The notes beneath the pieces were generated by a model that had not been told where the DNA came from, did no database searches, and worked only from the letters and a program-made list of their open reading frames with translations. The position numbers and the translations under genes were made by a program. Positions 1 through 9,451 of a DNA stretch of 24,478 nucleotides are shown piece after piece. The DNA is taken from positions 1 through 24,478 of the forward strand of contig CAJVPP010000931.1 of NCBI GenBank assembly GCA_910592005.1, given 5' to 3'. The stretch comes from Funneliformis mosseae (Eukaryota; Glomeromycota; Glomeromycetes; Glomerales; Glomeraceae). Positions within the stretch are counted from its first letter, which is position 1. Every line of letters starts with the position of its first letter.

Positions 1-181
1 TGTTAGCTCTGTTATTATTGTCAGTAGTATCATAAATATCATAGATTTTCTTTAATTGTATTTTCTTATATAAAGGGTATGAAAATGCCTTGAAAAAAGA
101 ACAGATTTCAGACAGATTCCTACAAGTTTTTAACATTGTATTCAAAATATATTTAATAACAATAATAAACACTCTTAACAT
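1..181 (-). CDS. Possible partial hypothetical protein running off the left edge
   Basis: On the minus strand an ATG at 181-179 opens a frame that stays open for 60 codons to the window edge. The upstream in-frame stop is close by, so the ATG is the first available start. The translation is rich in Lys, Asn, Ile and Tyr, begins MLRVFIIVIK, and its last part (FKAFSYPLYKK, then an acidic DIYDTTDNNN stretch) reads more like protein than the surrounding low-complexity DNA. I do not recognise a family. A 180-base open frame is not rare by chance, although stops are frequent in DNA this AT-rich. It could be the 5' exon of a gene continuing to the left, or a chance frame. Confidence 0.25.
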   Translation of the reverse strand, partial: MLRVFIIVIKYILNTMLKTCRNLSEICSFFKAFSYPLYKKIQLKKIYDIYDTTDNNNRAN

Positions 182-880
182 TTTGCAAACATAAAACTTA
201 TACTTTATTCTTATTAACTAAATAAACTCTAATAAACAGCATATCAAGTTGATTGGATTTAAGTCATAGTTATTGCCTCCCTGACTTCAAATCATAGTAA
301 CTTATTCGACAGAAAGAGTAACGTTAACAATGCTTATAATTAAATAATATTAGGTAATATATGTTACTGCTCTAATAGTATTTAATAATTTTAAAGTTAA
401 CTTATTAAAAAAAATTATATATTATATTTGCATAATATACCATTTATTCTCATGATAACCGAAAAGATTTTGGTTTCTCAGAAAGGTTTTTAATTTGTAA
501 AGAATATTATAAAAAAACTAAAAATAATCTTTATTATAGCCTGTAAGAATATAAAATTAGCTTATTTTATTTAAAAGTTTTATTTATTAATAATTATTTT
601 ATTAAAATTTTTGGTTATAGAATTTAGTAAAAGTTGAAAATTAGAATGTTTACTATCAAGAATATATATATTTATAAGTTTTTGATCTCTTTTTTATATA
701 TTTTTATTATAATCAAAAGTATTCTATATTTTACTTTTATAATTTTATATAAAAAACTTTTCTACTAGTTTCTATTCTCTATTTTTCAACTTTTTTTGTA
801 TTAATTACTTATTTATTGATATATATTATTTATGCATTTATTTAATCTATTTTAGTAATTTAATTAATTCTTTCTAATAT
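182..880. other. AT-rich non-coding stretch
   Basis: No sustained reading frame, RNA gene or clear repeat was seen. The sequence is AT-rich, with A and T runs and short polypyrimidine tracts only. Confidence 0.6.
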
Positions 881-1455
881 TATAAAAATTACTCCAAAAA
901 TAAAATCCTTTAAGAAAATTACTTTGAAAGTAAAGTCCTTAATAGAAAATATTCTAAAAGTGAAATTCTTCAAGAAAATCACTCCAGAAGCAAATTTTTC
1001 AAGAAAATCATTTCAGAAGTAAAATTTTTTAAGAAAATTGCTTAAAAAGTGAAATCTTTTAAAAAAATCATTTCAGAAGTAAAATTCTTCAAGAAAGTTA
1101 TTTTGGAAGTAAAATCTTTTAAGAAAGTTATTCTGATAGTGAAATTCTTCAAAAAATCACTTTAGAAGTGAAATTCTTAATGGAAATTATTTTAGAAATG
1201 AATTTCTTTAAATAAATTTAACCTTAGATGCATTTTTTTAAGAAAATACCACTAAATGTATTTTTCTTTAAAGGAAACATTATTGGATTTATTTTTTTTC
1301 AAAGAAAATGGCACTGGATTCATTCTTCTTTAAAGAAAATATTATTAAGTTTATTTTTCTTCAAAAAAACATTACTAAGTCATTTTTTTTTAAGTAATAT
1401 CATCAAAGCAGTTTTTTTATAAATAAAACTATTTTTGAATTTATTTTCTTTAAAA
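881..1455. repeat. Minisatellite array, 30-bp then 31-bp units
   Basis: From about 881 to 1210 the sequence repeats with a strict 30-base period, about 11 copies, with a core like GAAATTCTTCAAGAAAAT followed by CACTCCAGAAGT variants. From about 1228 to 1455 it continues as a related array of about 31 bases built on AAGAAAAT...CATTCTTCTTTA. Copies differ by many single-base changes. The 64-codon open frame at 1228-1422 is just the second array read through in one frame (Phe/Lys/Leu-rich), not a gene. Spacer and unit are not separable, so this is a tandem repeat and not a CRISPR array. Confidence 0.8.
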
Positions 1456-3207
1456 AAGAAAATGTAAGCTAACAAGCTGAGTTATAACACAAATTAAATC
1501 ACAATATAAGCTAACTTATCTGGCTTATAATTTATTTTATAGTGGCTTAAGCTAAACTTAGATAAATCAGCTCATTTAATTGCAAACAATTCAGTTTATA
1601 CAGAACTCTAATTATTCTTCTTGAAGATTTATTATTATTCTAATTAAGTAAAATCTTATTATTCTAATTAAATAATATTTTATCATTCAATTTAAATAAT
1701 ATTTTAATTTTATTGCATATTACAGTATTATTCAAATTAAGCTATCACTAAAAATAGAGGCTGAATTCAATTTTTAAGTGAATTTGATAATAGATATAAC
1801 AATTATCACTTTTATAGTTTTACATAAAAATGATAATTCTCAAATCATATTATTAAATTAGAATAATATTTATTATTCATTTTAAAGGATTTATTATTAT
1901 TTAATTTAAATAATTTCTTATAATTCTTCTTAAATAATTCATTATTGTTTAATTAGAACAACTGAAAATTTGTTTTTTTTAATAAAAAGAAACTTTTCAG
2001 ATTTTTTAAAGTTGAATTAGATTTAAATCAGATTCAAATTTTAATTAATCTGTCTTATTGATATTATCAACATCACTATTATCTTTTTAGAATTTAATAT
2101 TGTGGATTCTATATATAATCTAAAATGTAATGATAATCCTTTATTCTTAAATATTATATCTTATATAATACTTATAAATTTGTTATTATTTTTGCTATTA
2201 ATATAACTTAAGCTTCTTTTGTTATTAATAATTATACTTTAAGTCTCTTTGCAATATCTGAACTAACTTATTTAGCTTTTTTTCTACTTATATATATTAT
2301 ATTAATTTTGATTATTAGTTTATTTAGTTTTCTGTTAATTCTATCTATATTATTTTATATTATTAGAATAAATATTATTTTTAAAAATTGCTCTTTTTTA
2401 ATTCAATTTAGATTATTTTTAAATTTTGTAATAAATATTTTCTAATTATTTATGATATTTTTTTCTTTACATAATTATAGTAGAATTTTTTTGAAATTTC
2501 TTTATTTTTTCAAAATCTTCTAATTATTATTAGATAATTATAAATTTATATATTTTTTTAAAATTTCTTATATATAGCTATACTATTGTTTGATATATAG
2601 AAGGATTTTTAGAAAAATCAGATTCTAAAAAATTTTTGATTAAAATTAAAAGCTTAATGCATTTTAATCTAATAATATCAAAATTAAATTGCAATAAAAA
2701 TCTCAATTTTCTTAAAAAATTCTAGAAACCTGATTTTCTTAGCAATTAACCTATATTATTATATAAAATTTTTATTATAAATAGAAGTATATTAAATACT
2801 AAAAGAAATTATTTAAATTAAATCATATGAATAATCTTTTATTAAAAAATTCATTTACATTTTTTATAAATATTTATCTAAATTATTTGTCAAACTATGC
2901 TAATATATACCTACTTATTATATTTTTCTTATTTATAATAATATATTTATATACTGTAGTTTTTTATGTAATTATTTAATCTAATACTGTTTTAAATCAA
3001 TATTTTGTTATTGCAAATTAGTATGTAAAACATTAGATATATTATTAATCATTTATGTTAAATACAACTAACTCCTATAAGTGTTATTATAATGTCTGAA
3101 TATTTATTTCTCTATTTGTCATTCTGCAAAAACATACTTTTATTACTTGTATAATAAATATTTTATTAGTACTTGTTATATTTATAATTATTATTTTAAC
3201 AATTTTA
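1456..3207. other. AT-rich non-coding stretch with short repeats
   Basis: No gene was seen. It contains the 24-bp triplet array at 1634-1705, looser copies of the same kind of unit around 1870-1960, and a single segment at about 1965-2050 related to the repeats at 5030-5760 (a CTGAAAA...TTTTAATAAAAAGAAAC block followed by AGATTTAAATCAGATT). The rest is low-complexity A/T sequence. Confidence 0.5.
1634..1705. repeat. 24-bp tandem repeat, three copies
   Basis: Three consecutive 24-base units start at 1634, 1658 and 1682, each reading ATTATTCTAATTAA or a close variant followed by a TAAAATCTT/TAATATTTT tail. Looser units of similar sequence recur at about 1870-1960. Confidence 0.6.
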
Positions 3208-3209
3208 TA

Positions 3210-3381
3210 CAATCAATTCTTGTTATAACGAATTCTATGTCTTAGACCTCAACTTTACTATAAGGTTATAATGAAAATTTTAAAAGATTTAATTGGCCAA
3301 TTTGCTATAACAAGAGTATTTTTATTATATTTGTTCAAAAAATTCGTTATATTAAGAGTTTGCTATATTAAGAGTTGACTG
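3210..3381. mobile_element. pogo-type MITE (172 bp)
   Basis: Terminal inverted repeats begin CAATCAATTCTTGTTATAACG at the left and, as reverse complement, CAGTCAACTCTTAATATAGC at the right. They match at 20 of 27 positions, and six of the seven differences are transitions. TA dinucleotides flank both ends (3208-3209 and 3382-3383), the target duplication expected for Tc1/mariner/pogo elements. GTTATAACGAA-like motifs repeated inside are typical of pogo/Tigger ends. There is no coding capacity, so it is a non-autonomous miniature element. Confidence 0.75.
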
Positions 3382-3383
3382 TA

Positions 3384-4970
3384 TATTTATATGTAAATAT
3401 TTTTTTATAATGTGTTTCAAATCTCTATATATTTTTTTTTAAATATTATTAAAATTTTAGTATTTTATTAATTCTTCTTTCACTTCTCAGTTATCATTTT
3501 TATATTATTAGATATCTGTTTAAAAAATTTGCCTATACTTTCTAGGTCATTTATTGAGAAATATTACTTTAAATTATTAATTCAATCATAATGCTTAATA
3601 TATTTCTACTTTTGAAATCATTGAAGTATTTAATATTTGAAATTTTCTGTTTCTTTATTTTTAAGTTTATCTATATTTTTATTATTATTTATATGCTTTC
3701 TATTATTAACTATATTTTGTCAAGTCTTTTAGATTGTTATTAATTGTCTCAATATTTTAATTATATATAATTAATAAGAATATCTTATTTTTGTTTAGTT
3801 AATAATGCTTATATATAATATATAAAGTAGTACTTTTATCTGGCAAAATTTTTTCTATTTATCTTCATTACAAAAAGGTAATGGTTATAGTTTTATTCTT
3901 ATAATTTTTTCATTTTCTTTGATCAGTTTATATATTAATATAGCTTAAATAATAACAATTCTTTTAGTTTTTAGATTGATTTTATATTAGAAATAATTAT
4001 TGTATATCACTGTATATAGTATCTCTTAAAAATAATACCTTTCGTGATTAATACTTGGGTATAGCATTATGTCTTTAATATTAACTTTCCCTATTCTTAA
4101 GTGTTTTTCATAATTTTTATATAAAGTAAGGAAAAATATTAAGTTTTCCTCAATATTTACAAAGCTAAATTGAATAAGAAAAGTAATTTTAATTTTATTT
4201 TTGATATTTATTTATTAAAGTTGTGTAATTGTAATCTTTATATACAGTATCTTCTGTATATTATATTCTTTTTAAAATAATACCTAATTCTTCATTTAGT
4301 ATTTGTGAGTACTATTCAATTTGAAAAATCATATTTTTGATTAAGACCCTGAGTACTATATGTAGTGGCATATAGTAGTTTATATTTTTTACTTTATTAA
4401 TTTGTGAATACTTCTTCTTTTAGTTTTTTTCTTATATTATATAACTAATTTAACTTTTTTATTAAAGTTTAAATTAACAAATATATATTTTAATAATAAT
4501 AATATAGTAGTATACTAAAAAGAAAATGATATATTTTTTAAATAAAAAATATCTCTTTTAGACATATTATTGATTAGAAGTTTTATACTGATCTTAATAA
4601 TGAATCATTAAAAATTTTTATACTAATCCTAATAATGAATCATTTGGATTACTATTACTAAGAATTTTATTGAATATAATATTAATCTTAATTTAACTTT
4701 ACTAGTATATTTAAAAATATATTATAATATTTTGTGAATACTTAATACTAGTTTTAGATTAATGTTAGCTTATTATTTCCGAAGTTAAAATTTATTATGT
4801 GAGTTTATATATAGATTATTCCTTATTTTAACTAGTTTTAACCTTTAACTATTATTGTATATGTTCATTTAATTATAATTTCTTTAAATATTCAAATTTA
4901 TATTATTTTCTTTATTTTATTTAATACTAAAGTAATAAGATTTACTATAATATGTATACTAGTATTCTGC
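3384..4970. other. AT-rich non-coding stretch
   Basis: No gene was seen. Two weak internal duplications are visible: a roughly 37-base tandem pair at about 4576-4650 (TATACTGATCTTAATAATGA and its neighbour), and two diverged copies of a segment around 4010-4080 and 4240-4320 sharing AAAATAATACCT. Otherwise it is low-complexity A/T sequence. Confidence 0.5.
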
Positions 4971-4974
4971 AAAA

Positions 4975-5765
4975 TCAAATTAAATCAGATTTTATTCAAA
5001 TTTAATCTGATTTAATTTAGATCTGAAAAGTTTTATTGAAAAATAATTTTTCAGTAATCTGAAAAGTTATTTCTTTTTAATAAAAGAAACCTATTTAACT
5101 TTAAAAGAGATTTGAAAAGTCACTCCTTTTCAATAAAAAAAACCTTTTTAGTTTCAAAAAAAAAATCTAAAAATTTCATTTTTTTCAATGAAAAAAACAG
5201 ATTTTCAATTTTAAAAAAAGTCTAAAAAATTGTTCTTTTCAATGAAAAATATAGAATTTTAGCTTTAAAAGAGTCTAAAAAATCATTCCATTTTAATGAA
5301 AAAAATTTTTCAATTCTAAAAAAAGTTTAAAAATTTGTTCTTTTCAATAAAAAAAACTTTTTCAGATTTAAAAAAGATCTGAAAAATTGCTTTTTTTTAA
5401 TAAAAGAAATCTTTTAGCTTTAAAGAAGATCTGAAAAATCACTTTTTTTAATAAAAGAAATCTTTTTAGTTTTAAAAGAGATTTGAAAATTTATTCCTTT
5501 TTAATGAAAGAAACTTTTCAACTCTAAAAAAATTAAATTAGATTTGACAGATTAGATTTGAATCTGAATTTGAATCTAATAAATTAGATTTGAATCTAAA
5601 TTTGAATCTAATGAATTAGATTTGAATCTAAATTTGAATCTAATGAATTAGATTTGAATCTAAATTCAAATCTGACAGATCAGATTTGATCTGAATTTGA
5701 TAAATCTAATTTGAATCTAATTTGTTAAATTTGAATTAGATCTAGATCAATCCAAATCTGTATGA
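4975..5765. repeat. Compound tandem/inverted repeat block
   Basis: From about 5025 to 5530 units of roughly 52 bases repeat about nine times (GATCTGAAAAATCACTTTTT, then TTAATAAAAGAAATC, then a TTAGTTTTAAAAGA tail). From about 5549 to 5670 a 32-base unit (AATTAGATTTGAATCTAAAT plus TTGAATCTAATG) repeats about four times and is nearly self-complementary. Both ends of the block (about 4980-5030 and 5670-5760) carry AAATTTAATCTGATTT-type near-palindromes in opposite orientation, so the whole could be one foldback or non-autonomous element. No coding capacity is visible. Confidence 0.65.
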
Positions 5766-5822
5766 AACATTAATATATATTATTATAATTTATTAATTAG
5801 TTTTATATAGTTTTACATATTA

Positions 5823-7066
5823 CAGTAGTAATTATAAGTATCTGATCGCTTTTAACTCTGACTACAAATAAGTAAATTCAAAATTTTTTTTATTTAAAAA
5901 ATATATAACCAACTAATTAAAATTAATACATTATGTAATCATCATCTGACTCTATAAGTGCAGCTATACGCCTTTTTATGTTAGCTACTAAATTTGTGAC
6001 AAGTACAGATAATAATCAGTTCTATTCTTTTGTAAGTTCCCTCTTTAATCCTTTAATTGATCAAATTTTTTTTTATATATTAATTTTTATTATTCTTCAA
6101 ACGTTTTCTATAGGGTTTTGGTTTGGAAATATTGATGGCTAAAAAGTACCTCAATGCCATTTTTTTCCTTCCATTTTTTTACGATTTTTGATTGATGCTT
6201 TAGATCATTATCTTCTTGCAAAATCCAATCTATGTTACCTTTACCAAAAAGTTTAGAGGTAGAAGCCAGAAGACCCTGTTTATAAATAGTATACATAAAT
6301 TTAGCATTAAGGTTTCTTTAAAAGCAAATTAGCTTACCAAATTCAAAAACAGAAAAACATTTCCAAACATGAACTTTTAGCAAATGTTTAATAGAACGAA
6401 ACACTTTTTTCTACTGAAAAACTGCTAAACCTTTTTTTTGATGTATATAATTGAAATGTACTCTCATCTGTAAAAACAACTTGATTCTAATCAAAATTCT
6501 TATGTTTTTTTGCCTATTGCAACCTTTTTTTTTAATGGTCTTCTTTAAGCAAAGGTTTAGAAATTACTAAACTTTTCTCTAGACTTATAAAAAAGTTACT
6601 TTACTATTTTTACACTAAGTCCAACACCTCTTTCTTCCATTTTTTCTTGTATTTAAATGGCTATTATATTATGTTTGTTTTTTGCTATCTTTACAATCTT
6701 GTCATCTTATTTCGCAGATATTACACAAAATCGTCTTGATCTTTCTGAAGTACTTAAGTCCTGATTTTCATGATATCTTTTAATCCAATAAATAGCTGTA
6801 GATTTATTACAATGTACCTGTTTAGCAATAAATCTAAAACTAAACTTTGAATCAGCTGGATGCTCACATAAAAAGATAATTTCATGTCATTTCTCTAAAA
6901 AAAGTTCTATTTTTTAAGCGAAAGTTTGATAATCATCTAAATTTTTTTTTTGTATCATTGACACTTATAAATTTACAAGTGATCATGTATTATATTACAT
7001 TATATTTCTAGAAAATATAATAATTTTAGACAATCTCAGGCAGTCAGATACTTATGACCGCTAATG
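5823..7066 (-). mobile_element. Tc1/mariner transposon, complete ends, inactive
   Basis: The element is 1244 bp, the usual size for Tc1/mariner. The left end reads CAGTAGTAATTATAAGTATC and the right end, as reverse complement, CATTAGCGGTCATAAGTATC; both continue with TGA and a GC-containing segment. Perfect identity covers ATAAGTATCTGA. TA dinucleotides flank both ends (5821-5822 and 7067-7068) as the expected target duplication. One minus-strand transposase remnant fills the interior. Confidence 0.88.
5923..6958 (-). pseudogene. Tc1-family DDE transposase, decayed
   Basis: The minus-strand remnant starts at an ATG at 6958-6956 and ends at a TAA at 5925-5923, about 345 codons, normal for a Tc1 transposase. 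An N-terminal helix-turn-helix region is followed by the catalytic segments. The first Asp is in VFTDEST (codon 6468-6466), the second in LQEDND (codon 6212-6210), and the Glu in NPIENV (codon 6108-6106). The last two lie 104 bases apart: one base short of the 105 expected for DD34E spacing, so a one-base deletion lies between them. Many in-frame stops interrupt the rest. The 62-codon open frame at 6108-6296 is only the longest surviving piece. It cannot make a working transposase. Confidence 0.85.
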
Positions 7067-7068
7067 TA

Positions 7069-8189
7069 TTAGTTATTTTCTCACTATTTATAATATAAAT
7101 ACTTCTTTATTATAGATATGTTAATATCTGAATTAATTGTTATTATTATTAAATTAATATATTTAATTGCATTTTTCATTAGATTCTTATTATTTTCTAA
7201 TTTTTCCTATTCAATTATTAATATATTTTTTTTCTATTTTATATACATACACATTTTCTTAATATTATCATACAAACTGATACTATCATTCTTCTAAATT
7301 CTATTATAATTTAATATTATAAAAAAATATATCAAATCTTTTATTAAAACTATATTGCTATATGTTAATTTTTAATAATATTTTATTATTGCTTATTAAA
7401 TACTTTTTCTTTTAGTATAAGTTTATATAATTTTAATTAATAAAAATCTGCTATATTATATATGAAGAAAATAAATCCTTAATGATCTATTTATTTAATC
7501 ATATCCATTAATTTATAACATTTTGCTATCTAAAATTATTATATTTCATATAAGTTTTTTCTATACTTTATTATTTTATTTGCTATTTGTTTATCTTTGT
7601 TATTTATTATTTTCTATATATTTATAATATTTATCTAATTATCTTTAATATTTATTTAACAAATATTACTTCTTCTTATAAAATTTTTTATTTTATTGAT
7701 GAATTTAAGGTAAAATATTTCTATTATGTATATTATGTAAACCTTTTATTTTTATATAATATAATATATTTAAAATACTTTATCAATTTAATTTTTTTAG
7801 CTTATTCTTGTCTAAGATCAGCTTATCCATTTAGTAAAATATAAGAAATACTTTTATCATATTTGAAATTCATTTAAGGAAATACTTTTTATTTTAACTA
7901 TATTATTAGTTAGTTATTACTTTATATACATTCAAGTATCTTATTTATAATAGCTTCTTCATAACATATAGAATTAATTGTATAAATATACTTTATATTA
8001 TATTTACATTATTTTTATCTTCTTTAGCGCTGTCTTTAATATTTTATTTTTTTGAATCTGAGAAAATAAATAAGCTATTATTCTATTTTTGGATAATGAA
8101 TTAAGAATAGAATTATTAATTATTATATTTTTGTAGTATTAATTATTTTATTTTAACTATACTAATACTTTGGCTACTCTATAGTAAAA
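7069..8189. other. AT-rich non-coding stretch
   Basis: No gene is supported. An 85-codon open frame at 7587-7844 consists almost entirely of Ile, Tyr, Phe, Leu and Asn and has the composition expected of translated A/T sequence. No repeats with clear boundaries were seen. Confidence 0.55.
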
Positions 8190-8530
8190 CAGTAATTGCA
8201 AGGGATCCAAATGATCTCAAATAATTCAAATGACTGGTCATATGTCATTTGATTATTTCAATATTAAATGATAAATGATCTAGTTATTTAAAAATTATAT
8301 TATGTGATCTTAATAATTATGACTAAAATAATTAATGTAATTTAATAATTTAAACGTTTTCATAAATATTTCACATAATATAAATTTGTAATTTTGATTA
8401 GTATATAGAATTTAGCTTGTATTACATTTAAATAACCAAATGACAAATGATCTCAAATGACTAGATCATTTAATGGTCATTCAAAGATTAATTCAAAATT
8501 ATCAAATGACTTGATCATTTACCATCACTA
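8190..8530. mobile_element. hAT-like MITE candidate (341 bp)
   Basis: The left end starts CAGTAATTGCAAGG; the right end read as reverse complement starts TAGTGATGGTAAATGATC. The termini agree loosely (AGT.AT core). The interior is packed with ATGATC / GATCATTT / CAAATGACT motifs in both orientations near the two ends, as in hAT subterminal repeats. The adjacent 8-mers (TAGTAAAA and CAATGAAA) match at five of eight positions and differ only by transitions, so they could be a decayed 8-bp target duplication. There is no coding capacity. The exact ends are uncertain. Confidence 0.5.
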
Positions 8531-9451
8531 CAATGAAATCTCTGAATAATATTAGATTATTTACTAATTATTTTTGTATTAAAGTATGTTTAATAAAGAT
8601 AGATGTTTTGAAAAACTATTTGTGAATATTAAGATATCTTGTAAAAAATTATAAAATTTTTTCTGTATTTATTTTATCCTTCTTTAAGTCTATATATGAT
8701 CTTCTTTTTAAAAACCTAGGATATTAGCATCATTTTATATTGCAGGTTTTGCTATCAAAATTGAGGATATTAGATTTTGCCTGCTATTTGTCTGATATGA
8801 ATTTGATGTTAGTATATTTAAAGATATTATTTTGATTTTTTTTTTCGAAATCTTTTATTCATTTATTTTTAGGATTTGCATTCTAATGTTAGGAATGTAG
8901 CTGTATAATTAAACAAGAATAACCCGCATTTTTTCACTTACATATGTAGAATCAATCATTTTAGCTCAATCGATCAAAGAACAATCAGTATAACCAGGAT
9001 TTTGATAATTTTCATTATCGAGTTCATATCTTGTGAATATTCGAGTAAATCAATTTATTTATACTTTATTATTATTTTATTTTTGTACATGTCGGATTTT
9101 TAGTTCTAGTGACATTTTTTTTTCACTGCCGACCTTTTAATTACTTTATCACGTGAATTTAAAATGGCCTTATCTAGTATATTTTATATTAAATTTATAT
9201 TAACCGTTTAACCTATTGTGTTTTTTGGGGGGGGGGGACTGAAAAGGTGAACAAAAAATTTTAGAACCAATTGGTTTATTTGTTCGATCCATATGCACTG
9301 ATAAGTATTAAAGGATGTTTTTCATTTTATAGATGGTTGCACAAAATCAATTCCAAATATAGCAAATTGATAATGATAGTTCTCTCTTTTTAAAGGGAAG
9401 TTATTGACTTTTAATAAAAAAACTCACATCCTTTATTAATAAGAAGGAAAC
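8531..9451. other. Upstream region of the 9452 gene
   Basis: No gene was seen. Base composition rises slightly towards the gene. The notable items are an 11-base G run at 9227-9237 and a nine-codon upstream frame (ATG 9333-9335 to TAG 9360-9362) that would precede the main start if transcription began above it. No convincing TATA box or other promoter element could be assigned. Confidence 0.4.

Noticed and set aside
881..1210. CRISPR array
   Set aside because: The 30-base period has no separate repeat and spacer parts, copies are diverged, and the genome is eukaryotic.
1228..1422. 64-codon plus-strand open frame
   Set aside because: It is the 31-bp minisatellite translated in one frame; the protein is just Phe/Lys/Leu repeats.
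1467..1580. Small MITE around the AAGCTGAGTTAT and ATAAATCAGCTC segments
   Set aside because: The inverted match is short and imperfect, and no target duplication could be found.
7587..7844. 85-codon plus-strand open frame
   Set aside because: The composition is Ile/Tyr/Phe/Leu/Asn only, as expected from AT-rich DNA; no motif or neighbour supports it.
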